The notes under the pieces are model-generated. The model was not told the DNA's origin, searched no databases, and saw only the letters and a program-made list of their open reading frames with translations. Source: Hirudinaria manillensis (Eukaryota; Annelida; Clitellata; Hirudinida; Hirudinidae). From it: 64,000 bases of DNA. The position numbers and the translations under genes are program-made. Location of the stretch: positions 698,501 to 762,500 of the forward strand of contig CM067534.1 of assembly GCA_034509925.1 (NCBI GenBank). Direction: 5' to 3'. The stretch's first letter is position 1. The number at the start of each line of letters is the position of its first letter. Shown here piece after piece: positions 11,795-22,387 of this stretch.

Positions 11795-12785
11795 ATGATT
11801 AAGGATTAAGCTAATCCGATCTGCTCATAACTTTAGTAGAAGTTATTTTTATTTTCAACAATAACAACATCAACCAAATGAACAAATTCAAATGTTAAAA
11901 CTCAAGCAACACACTGTCATCCACAGATAAGAACATAATGAACATAGTCACGTGACCATACAATTTACAGCAATCCAACCATTATTTGTATTTTCTTTGT
12001 CTCTTCCACGCCACAACTAATTGTTTCCTAAACAAAGTGAATGAACTCGAAATTCTTCATGACGATGACTTTGACAATGATGATGACGATGATGACGCTT
12101 TGACAGCGGTGGATTGGCTCGTGAAGATCAACTATGTATGACGATTAACAAGGCCAACATGATGACGTTCAATATTAAAACCTCAGGCTTCATGACACCT
12201 GTTGATGAAAATAAAAATGCAATTTCACAAAATAATCAATTTAGTAATATCGTAATAAATAAATAATTAATTAATCTAATAATCAAATAAATTAATTAAG
12301 TAACCAATCATTTAAACACGTCAGTTAATTAAATTAGCGTTCTTATTGCCATCCATCCGTCCTCAGTATCTAGATCATCACTCCAAAATTAGTAACACGA
12401 GTCGGACCAAAAATATCCTCCAATACGAAATGTTAACCTTAACCTTTGTGCTAGTGATTCTATTTCCAGCAATTAAATAATATTTGGGATTATGATTAAT
12501 AATTATTAATAATAGTAAATAATAAGAATAATTAGCAATATTACTATTTGTATCTGTATCTATATTTTTTTTTATTAAAAAGTTCAAAATTAATATAAAA
12601 TTGAAAATAACTCTTTCAGAAAATATTGACTTTCAGATGAAGAGTCAAACTTTCCGGCCTTTGGATCTGAAATTATAAAAATTAAGTTGGAACATTTAAA
12701 GATCATAAATTAATTATTTAATATTTAAATACGGAATAATATTAATATTAAAATTAAAACAATCATCTATCATTTATAATAACAT
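11795..12785. other. Non-coding part of duplication unit 1
   Basis: AT-rich sequence almost identical to 19457-20465 in unit 2. It holds a GATGACGATGATGAC run near 12060-12100 but no supported gene; the small open frame at 12378-12587 lacks coding character. Confidence 0.6.
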
Positions 12786-13408
12786 TTATCACTAATAATA
12801 GCATCAACAGTAACGACAAGACGGTTACGAGTCTTTATAAATCTTTAAATACTGTTATAACCCGGGGGAAAGCAAACTGATCAATACGAGGTCAGGTTTA
12901 TTGGAAATATTCAGTCAATGTATCTAATCTGAGATGGGGAAAAGTTATGAGTTTCTTTAGACCTTAGTATTATTTAGTATTGAGGACCAGACTATCTAGC
13001 TATTGCATTAGAGATAATGCTACAAACACTATGAATGATGGAATAATTACTATTATTATTTCTCTAATAACTACTCTAATTATTATTATTATTAATTGGG
13101 TCAAAGATTACAACGATACAATCATTTTTAATAATTAACAAGAAAATAACTATAAACTTTGGTTTTATAAATGGTTACATAAATATTTTCTTTATTAAAG
13201 GCCTCAGAATTATTGTAAAATTGAAAATAACTGTACTGTACTAACCATCAGATGACGGCTTTGTTTCTGAATTGAGAAAAAGTATGTGAAAGCATTTAGA
13301 AATTATGAATTAATTATTTAATGTTAAATTACTTAATAATATTAATATTAAAATACAAATCATTTAACGTTAATAACAGCAACAGTAATGGCAATATCGT
13401 TATACGTA
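12786..13408. repeat. 590-bp repeat unit (single copy in duplication unit 1)
   Basis: Runs from about CAACAGTAACGACAAGACGG to AACAGTAATGGCAATATCG. Unit 2 has three tandem copies of it. Inside, CTGTTATAACCCGGGGG and, 25 bases on, AGGTCAGGTTTATT match the reverse complement of the 3' end of the solo LTR at 18811-19103, so the unit contains an old reverse-oriented LTR end. Confidence 0.75.
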
Positions 13409-13574
13409 ATAATAGTATTAATAACAATAGTAACAACAACAACAACAACAATTATAATAATAATAATATTAATAATAATAATAATATTGACAATAACAAT
13501 AATAATAATGATAATAAGTCTTTAGAAATTTTAAAATGCTATAATTTGCAATAAATAGCTAAATAAACAAGAAA

Positions 13575-14082
13575 CTAACTGACTACGATAGTTTTGTTGA
13601 TCGTTATAGAGCTATAGGATTCGTTCGTGGCCACGCATATTAGCTTGGCAGTTTGGTCCACCCAACTCTCAGGTACATTAAAAGCCACCTTACCATGGCC
13701 TTTCACGATTTGCTCGGTTTTGTCTTCTTCCCTGTTAATTATTACCTCCGGCGAGGGGTTTCCGTCGGCCTTGCACAACACTTGTTGGCCAGCGAAAAAT
13801 TCATTCGTCTCTGGCTCAAAGCTAGCGTGTCTCATAGGATCTAAAGATGAAAAGTATTTTGGTTAGATGTTTTTATGAGTTTATATTTAAAGATTGTTCT
13901 TAATAGAAATGATAGGCCGTCAATTTGAATAAGGCCATGCTCGTCATTCATGTTCAAATCAGGTCAAATTGTTTGATTTTTCCCTCTCAAGATCTTTCGT
14001 AGAATCAACACATACGAACAAACGAACATGAATTCACATAAAAGTGAACGAATAGTAAACTTAAATAAATAATTAAATACAG

Positions 14083-14163
<81 letters not shown>

Positions 14164-16334
14164 ATATATATACTTTTTAAAACGGACAAGCTAACGTTTA
14201 ACTTCAAAGGTGACGTTACATTTCTGATCCACGCTGTCCAACGTTGATGTACACATAAAAGTCTGCTTATCGTCTGTTGGTCCAAGAGCGGTCTTGAAGT
14301 GAAGATTCAAGAGATGCATACCGGCATTGTCATCAATCCTATCGTCTTCTTCGACGGTGAAAGGCTTGTCGAACTTGACCATTTTCATGATGGGTTCTCT
14401 TCCGTTGAAAGCAATCTTACAGTCGAATTCAAAGAAATCTCCCTCCATATATGTTTTAGATGCTCCGGTACAGATCAATGGACCTGAAACGGAGCGTTTC
14501 AATGAATCGTGGAGGTATAAAAACCATTACCATTTCGTTTTTAACAATTTTTTTGGCTCTCAAAGTAGTTTTTTTCTGAAAAAATAAATTAAATAAATAG
14601 AGACGTCCACTTTTGTAAGGAAACAAAGTATTCGAAAATGATTATAAGCAGAATTATCTTAATTTAGGCCTTTGTCGGGGGCAAGCGATGTGATAGGTTG
14701 TTTGATGTTTCGTCTTATTATATCGGAGGTACATTATTTAAAAACATCATTCAACACTATCATCGTCATGATAATCATGATAATTATCATCATCATCATT
14801 GCCAGGAACTCACCGTAGACGCTAAAATCGTAAATGATCTTGAATTCATCATCTCTGACTTTACTCTCGCAGGAGTAACTGCCATGGAATTCGAGGCTTA
14901 CATTGTAGATCGTAAGTGAATACGTCTTGAGGTCAATCCCAAATTGGGAAGCTTTGGTATGGCCATGGTTCATCATATTGCCTTCCTCGGTAACCTTAAA
15001 GATGTCTGAGTTGCCAAAGACGTCACCCCACCACCTGATCACCGGGGTCTCGTTCTTCTCTAAATTGCATTCCATTGTCACATTGTCGCCTTCTTTGGCG
15101 CTAATTTGGATGTCTGAAATGAGCCAGATGGTGCTGGTCGAGACCGGGAAGATTAAGATGGTAAAAATGGTAGTGATCAATAGTTATTTGTAAGGTGAGG
15201 CGATTATGACAGAATCGTGAATTCGTATTATAAGGATCCACTTTACTCCTAATGCTGTCTGAAGGCCAAGGACTAGTGATCGACCGGGGCGTCAATTTTG
15301 GCCGGGGCCGGGTTAGGGGGAGCGGTTGCCGGGGCAGCCGGGACCGAGGTTCAGGCGGGCCGGGGTTAGCCGGGGCCGGGGTTGAAGCCGGGGTTAGGGA
15401 TGCAATCTATAATAACGTTAACTAACGGTGCTTTTATTCTCTAAACATGTTGTAAACGTCAAATAATATATAAGTATGCTTATTATGTCAAAGAGATTCT
15501 GTAAAACCTGTAATTAAAAATATTTTCATAACGACAACTCTTCCACGCTCCGTTGCGAAAACTTAGAAAAATCATTAAATCGTTGATGGAATCTCATGAA
15601 AATCAAATCTTATTGAATACTAATTGATTACTGTTTTGTGAACGCAATAGTGATGAAAATTAAACGGTAATTTATTTTAAAACTCATAGTTTTAAGGACA
15701 TCATTCCAGGTTCCAGCCGATGATGTTTTTTAACACCATCGAGTTAAGGAAACTTTCTCAGGCTCCTTTCGAGGGGAGGTACCTGAATCTTGTTGAGGAA
15801 CCCAGTAATGTTTTTTTTTTAATTAAAAGCTACGAGGAGATTGGATATCTAGGATGACTGATGGATTTTCCAGAAAGTTCCATGAAATATTATTGGTGAA
15901 TGGGTAGCTGAGGACTTTAACTCTCTGAACGATATATTTTATGATTCGTCGGATGATGAATAAATTTTATTTAAGTTGGCAAACCTAAAAATTCCACTTT
16001 TGTTTACCCCCGGCTAAACCCCGGTTGAATTTAAGCCGGGGCGGGACCGGGGCCGGAGAATGTTAAAAAGCCGGGACCGGGGCGGGGACCCCGGTGGTAA
16101 AAAAGGCTGGGGTTCAGCCGGGTCCGGGGTCTCCGGTCGATCACTACCAAGGACATTGCTTTGAAATCAGTAACTACTCAAAACCACCAATTAATTAACT
16201 CATTAAATTACTAATTACGAATAAAGTTAAAAATCCCAACAAAAAAAAAAGATAAACTCACTTTCAATCGTGGGGACAATACTTAATAGGTAGACATAAA
16301 GTAAGGTACCCCAGAATAATAATCTGGTGACCAT
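13575..16334 (-). CDS. Secreted three-Ig-domain protein, paralogue A
   Basis: Four exons on the minus strand: 16262-16334 (signal peptide MVTRLLFWGTLLYVYLLS), 14814-15113, 14196-14483 and 13575-13840. All introns are phase 1, the usual arrangement for Ig exons, with donors GTGAGT, GTGAGT and GTTAGC. Product about 319 residues. Ig1 shows the Cys, WW and S-L-T-I-Y..G-S-Y-S-C pattern of a V/I-type domain. Ig2 has its two Cys in FDCKI and TFMCTS. Ig3 has VLCKADGNPSP and LICVATNES. Several NxT/NxS sites suggest glycosylation. The frame stops at TAG after INKTIVVS with no membrane helix; a GTTAGT donor overlaps the stop, so a further exon cannot be excluded, but none is visible. Intron 1 contains an 873-bp hAT-like insertion and intron 3 a (TA)n run. 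Role unknown; cell-surface or humoral recognition is inferred. Confidence 0.8.
14081..14173. repeat. (TA)n microsatellite in intron 3 of Ig gene A
   Basis: About 90 bases of TA dinucleotides with a few ATGTATG interruptions. The equivalent intron of paralogue B (25505-25625) has a different, more broken AT run. Confidence 0.9.
15274..16146. mobile_element. Non-autonomous hAT-like DNA transposon, 873 bp
   Basis: Perfect 14-bp terminal inverted repeats TAGTGATCGACCGG / CCGGTCGATCACTA, flanked by an exact 8-bp target-site duplication CCAAGGAC (15266-15273 and 16147-16154). An 8-bp duplication and TAG-type ends are typical of hAT elements. Ig gene B lacks the insert at the same place (CTAAGGACATTG near 26706), an empty site. 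Both subterminal regions, about 130 bp each, are dense in GCCGGGG and GGGACC motifs, while the middle is AT-rich. No transposase frame is present, so it must have been moved in trans. Confidence 0.93.
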
Positions 16335-17586
16335 TTTATCTTTTACTATTTACTCTGACGATTTGTAGCTAAGAAGAGATGATAGGTTCTTTATTATGCA
16401 ATACATACGATATATAAGTGCAATATGTATGCTTTTATGATGGTATTATTTATATATTTATGATTATTTATTTCCAATGCCATCTGAGGACCGATGCTTC
16501 TCCATTGCTCACAACAATTAATGAGGGGCTAACTAAACTAGGGAAAAATTGATAAGGGGACGTAAACAAATGTTTAAATAATAATAACAATAATAATAAC
16601 AAGTCATGACTACCAATAAGAGATGCAAATCAACAGTAAGATATCAATATGGTAATAGGAAGAGAGTCTACTTTAACTGTGCGATTAATAAAAGTATCTA
16701 GTGGAGTCTATTGTACATATTGAGTCCACATCTTAGTTAAATATGATACTCTCTAGAGGAGGAATAGGTGGCTTCATGAATGTGATTCATGATCAGTAGA
16801 TATGAGATTATTTGGATAAATGTAGAAAATGTGTAGGAAGTTCACAGGGCAACATAAAAAAATGCAAAAATAAACTTTTTTTTAAAGTAAAACTATACCC
16901 TCGATTTGAATTTGAAAAATGATGCCCGACGATAGAAAGATCAGGCAATCTTGCAAAGTAAGGATATCATCTTATTAAGTTTTAACAGCTTTGTCCAATA
17001 CACATTCGGTCATCGCAACAAGAAGAATACCAATAATAATAATAACAAACCCTAACAAACTTGATTGATTAAGTTTTCGACTAATCCTATTTGCTAATAA
17101 CTTTAGGAGAATTTATTTAGATACTCAGTCAGTTGCAAGGTTCAAGTTAAAATAGCTTTAAATCTTTCAAGATAACTCCAAAGATGGTACAAATAATTCC
17201 ATAAACCAAGTTTCGCCCTGTATTTGTTAAATTTTTTTGCGATTTATTAATAACGGAACAGATAATTTATAAACAATAGCGACAGCCAGCGTAACCGTCA
17301 AATTCAAATTACAACGTATTAACGAGCTTCAACGAGCTTTTCACATTAATTTAAAAAAGTTACTAGAAAAAAATTATTTGTTGCTAGTATATTATTAGTA
17401 TATTATTATAACAGACATGGTAACTACAGTGACTAGAATAGAAAGTGCAACCTAAAGCATTTGAAGCCATGCCATCACACTATAAACAGTTGAAAGCTTT
17501 TTATAGGCCGCTCACTATTCAACGTTTAATAATATTTGTATCCAATAATATGACATTAAGCAGATTGACTTTGTTTAAAAAGCTAG
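16335..17586. other. Upstream flank of Ig gene A, end of unit 1
   Basis: Non-coding. Contains short AAT runs (16575-16600, 17032-17045), another AACCCTAACAAACTTGATTG block like the one at 9466-9485, and the duplication breakpoint. Promoter elements of Ig gene A would lie at 16335-16500; a TATATAAG at about 16412 is suggestive only. Confidence 0.5.
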
Positions 17587-17856
17587 CTCTGGCTAATTTG
17601 ATTGATAACATTAGACAGTGCCGTATTTTAGTGCTGTTAATACTGTTATTAAATAAATAAATTGAAATCATCACAACAGTATTAACAACAATTAAGCTTT
17701 CAGCACTCACACAATATAACAAAGACAGATGATAAGAATATCACGTGATTGACATTCTTCACGATAACACATTGAACAACAATACGGAAAAACACAAGGA
17801 ATAGGGAAATAATTCCCATTAAAGCATGCATCTTAATTGTTTTTGTGTTATCGAAG

Positions 17857-18760
17857 AAAAAGTCAAGCTCATCATCAAGTTCCTCATCGTCCTCGTCATC
17901 TTCATCTTCATCATCTGACGAAGATGATAAAATTCAGCCACGCGTAGCGAAGAAAGCTGAGGAGGCCAAGACTGTGAGTCTATTTTAGTTAAACAAATTC
18001 GTCTTGCGATGTTGAAGGACTGACGACGCCAATTTTAGAACTCAGAACTAAATATAATTCAGTAACAAAACCTTCAATTCTAATGAATAAGATGGTTCCG
18101 ACCGAATGAAATTCTAAAATCAAGCCTTTTTCTCATCAAGTCATTTCAAGAAATTTAAAATATATATATATATATATATATATATAACTTTCAACTATTC
18201 CAAATTCGGGACTTCTGCCGTCCTACATGGCTAATAGATTATTTTAAAAATAAATTTTTGATGACATTATTTTTGGACTGAAGGTAAGGGGATCGTTCTA
18301 ATTAGAACACGCCTTTTCATTGTTTCACTGTAATTTTGTATCATTGAAAAAAAAGTCAAGCTCATAATCATGATAATCTTTATCATCATCATCATCGGAT
18401 AATGGTGATAAGCCAGCAACAAAGACTGAACCTGAGAAAAAAAATGAGTGAATTCATTCACCTCATAATGTGCATAAAAAGCCTTTTGTAATGATCAGTT
18501 TTCATGAACTGTGCATTAAAATGGTTTTCACGGAAAAATAATTATCATTGAAAACAGCGTCGAAGGCATTTATTGACGCAATTTAATTTAATATGAATAA
18601 AATAAATAAAACAAATAAAACTTAAAGATTTAAAAAATTGTTTAACATTAGAAAAGTAATTAGTTTTTTACCACTTTATCCAACATCAGTAAGTGGCAAA
18701 AAAATCCACCCCTTCTTCCTCCTCCTCCTCCTCCTCCATAAAATAAATTTATAACTGAGA
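17857..18760 (+). pseudogene. Decayed duplicate of the 3' exons of the SH3BGR-like gene
   Basis: 17857-17973 is an intact copy of exon 14 with its CGAAG acceptor and GTGAGT donor and one Ser-to-Arg change. The exon 15 copy (around 18348) has lost its AG acceptor (TTGAAA instead of TTGAAG) and gains a TAA after AAGTCAAGCTCA. The exon 16 copy (around 18690) keeps only the first Ser codons and is fused by deletion to the 3' UTR (CCATAAAATAAATTTATAACTGAG), so exons 17-18 and the stop are gone. Since the 5' exons exist only upstream of unit 1, this tail has no head. Confidence 0.85.
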
Positions 18761-18810
18761 CCTCCGGATCAAAATATCAACAATACTTGCAATTGTATAA
18801 CAATTCGTAT

Positions 18811-19103
18811 TGTTAGATCCCTGGATCCAGATAATTGAAGAATAATTAAATTATATTGCTGATTAATTAATTTAGTAATTAATTAAATTGAGTGGCAATA
18901 TAATTTGAGAATTAATTGGTACTATTCAGAGTCCTTGGTTATAAATCTAGACAAATAGATTTATCTCGAAAAGAGAGCGAGAGTAAGGGAAACAGCAGAT
19001 TCCAAGACTTAGACATTTGAGCATTGTACATCTTCCAAGCCATCTGAACACTTTCAATAAACCTGACCTTCCATAATTAGTTTGAGGACCCCGGGTTATT
19101 ACA
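18811..19103 (+). mobile_element. Solo LTR, 293 bp
   Basis: Begins TGTTAGATCCCTGG and ends GGGTTATTACA, with 4-bp flanking repeats GTAT on both sides (18807-18810, 19104-19107). Unit 1 has the uninterrupted site TTCGTATTTTACCC at about 9100. It contains a TATAAAT at about 18940 and a CAATAAAC poly(A)-type signal near 19057, as expected of an LTR promoter and terminator. No internal retrotransposon sequence is present. A 5-bp duplication GTATT is an alternative reading of the ends. Confidence 0.85.
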
Positions 19104-19456
19104 GTATTTTACCCAATGTCTTAATTGCTACCCTTTTTCAGGTTGAAGTTGAACTCGCTTTCCTAAAAGAGAGTTTGTATTAGTTTTTATTTAAATAATA
19201 TGTTGTTGTTGATTTATGGTGTGATTTTCCTCGACCTTTAACCATAATAAATTGTGACAATGTGATGAATTTCTTTAAAAAATTTTATTTCTGTCCGGAG
19301 ATGAAGAATCAAGAATTTTTCCTTTTTGTTTGAGAGCTTAGAAATAATCACATTTACGCTAATAATTTATGAATGGTAACCAAAATGATACCTACATTTA
19401 GGAATAATAATGATAATAATAATAATATTAATAATAAAACCCCTAAGAAACCTGGT

Positions 19457-20465
19457 TGATTAAGGTTTAAGCTAATCCGATTTGCTCATAACTTTAGTAG
19501 AAGTTATTTTTATTTTCAACAATAACAACATCAACCAAATGAACAAATTCAAATGTTAAAACTCAAGCAACACACTGTCATCCACAGATAAGAACATAAT
19601 GAACATAGTCACGTGACCATACAATTTACAGCAATCCAACTATTGTTTGTATTTTCTTTGTCTCTTCCACGCCACAACTAATTGTTTCCTAAACCAAGTG
19701 AATGAACTCGAAATTCTTCATGACGATGACTTTGACAATGATGATGACGATGATGACGCTTTGACAGCGGTGGATTGGCTCGTGAAGATCAACTATGTAT
19801 GACGATTAACAAGGCCAACATGATGACGTTCAATATTAAAACCTCAGGCTTCATGACACCTGTTGATGAAAATAAAAATGCAATTTCACAAAATAATCAA
19901 TTTAGTAATATCGTAATAAATAAATAATTAATTAATCTAATAATCAAATAAATTAATTAAGTAACCAATCATTTAAACACGTCAGTTAATTAAATTAGCG
20001 TTCTTATTGCCATCCATCCGTCCTCAGTATCTAGATCATCACTCCAAAATTAGTAACACGAGTCGGACCAAAAATATCCTCCAATACGAAATGTTAACCT
20101 TAACCTTTGTGCTAGTGATTCTATTTCCAGCAATTAAATAATATTTGGGATTATGATTAATAATTATTAATAATAGTAAATAATAAGAATAATTAGCAAT
20201 ATTACTATTTGTATCTGTATCTATATTTTTTTTATTAAAAAGTTCAAAATTAATATAAAATTGAAAATAACTCTTTCAGAAAATATTGACTTTCAGATGA
20301 AGAGTCAAACTTTCCGGCCTTTGGATCTGAAATTATAAAAATTAAGTTGGAACATTCAAAGATCATAAATTAATTATTTAATATTTAAATACGGAATAAT
20401 ATTAATATTAAAATTAAAACAATCATCTATCATTTATAATAACATTTATCACTAATAATAGCATC
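19457..20465. other. Non-coding part of duplication unit 2 (copy of 11795-12785)
   Basis: Near-identical to the unit 1 sequence; differences are scattered single bases. No gene seen. Confidence 0.65.
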
Positions 20466-22265
20466 AACAGTAACGACAAGACGGTTACGAGTCTTTATAA
20501 ATCTTTAAATACTGTTATAACCCGGGGGAAAGCAAACTGATCAATACGAGGTCAGGTTTATTGGAAATATTCAGTCAATGTATCTAATCTGAGATGAGAG
20601 AAAGTTATGAGTTTCTTTATTTAGTATTGAGGACCAGACTCTCCAATTTTAATGCTATTGCATTAGAGATAATGTTACAAAGACTGTGAATGATAGAATA
20701 ATTTCTCTTATTATTTTTCTAATAATTACTCTAATTATTATTATTAATTGGGTCCAAGATTATAACGATACAATCATTTTAAATAATTAACTGTACAAGA
20801 AAATAACTGTAAACTTGGTTTTGTAAATGGTTACATAAATATTTTCTTTATTAAAGGCCTTATAATTATTATAGGATTGAAAATAACTGTGCTGTATTAA
20901 CCATCAGACGAGCTCGGCTTTGTTTCTGAATTGAGAAAAATTATGTGAAAGCATTTAGAAATTAAGAATTAACTATTTAATGTTAAATTACTTAATATTA
21001 ATATTAAAATACAAATCATTTAATGTTAATAACAGCAACAGTAATGGCAAGACTGTTACGAGTAATAATAGCAGTCTTTATAAATCTTTAAATACTGTTA
21101 TAACCTGGAGAAAAGAAAACTGATCAATACGAGGTCAGGTTTATTGGAAATATTCAGTTAATGTATCTAATCTGAGATGGGGAAAAGTTATGAGTTTCTT
21201 TAGACCTTAGTATTATTTAGTATTGAGGACCAGACTCTCTAGCTATTGCATTAGAGATAATGCTACAAACACTATGAATGATGGAATAATTACTCTTATT
21301 ATTTTTCTAATAATTACTCTAATTATTATTATTAATTGGGCCCAAGATTCCAACGATACAATCATTTTGAATAATTAACAAGAAAATAAATATAAACTTT
21401 GGTTTTATAAATGGTTACATAAATATTTTCTTTATTAAAGGCCTCAGAATTATTGTAAGATTGAAAATAACTGTGCTGTATTAACCATCAGACGAGCTCG
21501 GCTTTTGATCAATCTTTGGTGCTGAATTGAGAAAAATGATATGAAAGCATTTACAGATTATGAATTAATTATTTAATGCTTAATTACTTAATAATATCAA
21601 TATTCAAATACAAATCATTTAACGTTAATAACAACAACAGTAATGGCAAGACTGTTACGAGTAATAATAGCAGTCTTTATAAATCTTTAAATACTGTTAT
21701 AACCTGGAGGAAAGCAAACTGATCAATACGAGGTCAGGTTTATTGGAAATATTCAGTTAATGTATCTAATCTGAGATGGGGAAAAGTTATGAGTTTCTTT
21801 AGACCTTAGTATTATTTAGTATTGAGGACCAGACTCTCCAATTTTAATGCTATTGCATTAGAGATAATGTTACAAAGACTGTGAATGATAGAATAATTTC
21901 TCTTATTATTTTTCTAATAATTACTCTAATTATTATTATTAATTGGGTCCAAGATTACAACGATACAATCATTTTGAATAATTATCAAGAAAATAAATAT
22001 AAACTTTGGTTTTATAAATGGTTACATAAATATTTGCTTTATCAGAATTATTGTAAGATTGAAAATAACTGTGCTGTATTAACCATCAGACGAGCTCGGC
22101 TTTTGATCAATCTTTGGTTCTGAATTGAGAAAAATTATGTGAAAGCATTTAGAAATTATGAATTAATTATTTAATGTTTAATTACTTAATAATATTAATA
22201 TTCAAATACAAATCATTTAACGTTAATAACAGCAACAGTAATGGCAATATCGTTATACGTAATAA
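20466..22265. repeat. Tandem array of three 590-bp repeats
   Basis: Copies are marked by CTGTTATAACC at about 20512, 21095 and 21694 (periods about 583 and 599). Each is followed by the GAGGTCAGGTTTATTGG block and ends with AACAGTAATGGCAA. The second and third copies share CCTGGAG where the first has CCCGGGGG, so the array grew from one copy after the segmental duplication. Open frames inside are AT-rich chance frames. Confidence 0.85.
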
Positions 22266-22288
22266 TAGTATTAATAATAATAGTAATA

Positions 22289-22299
22289 ACAATAACAAC

Positions 22300-22372
<73 letters not shown>
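22289..22372. repeat. (AAT)n microsatellite
   Basis: About 28 AAT units directly before the R4/Dong-like copy 2. The corresponding place in unit 1 (13430-13515) is a mixed AAC/AAT run without insertion. Confidence 0.95.
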
Positions 22373-22373
<1 letters not shown>

Positions 22374-22387
22374 TAATATTAATAATA

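Larger units (their letters stand above)
6837..17586. repeat. Tandem segmental duplication, unit 1
   Basis: Starts at about GGCAAATTGGATTGATAACA (6841) in intron 13 of the SH3BGR-like gene and ends at TTTGTTTAAAAAGCTAG (17586). Unit 2 starts with a near copy of the same start (17591) directly after this end, and unit 2 ends with the same TTTAAAAAGCTAG at 28787. Shared blocks in the same order: SH3BGR-like exon 14 and flanks, 3' UTR, a 1.1-kb stretch at 11780-12900 (equals 19440-20600), the 590-bp repeat, the three-Ig gene and its upstream flank. Unit 1 privately carries an RLE-type non-LTR insertion, a hAT-like insertion and an extra stretch around 16580-16740. Confidence 0.9.
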
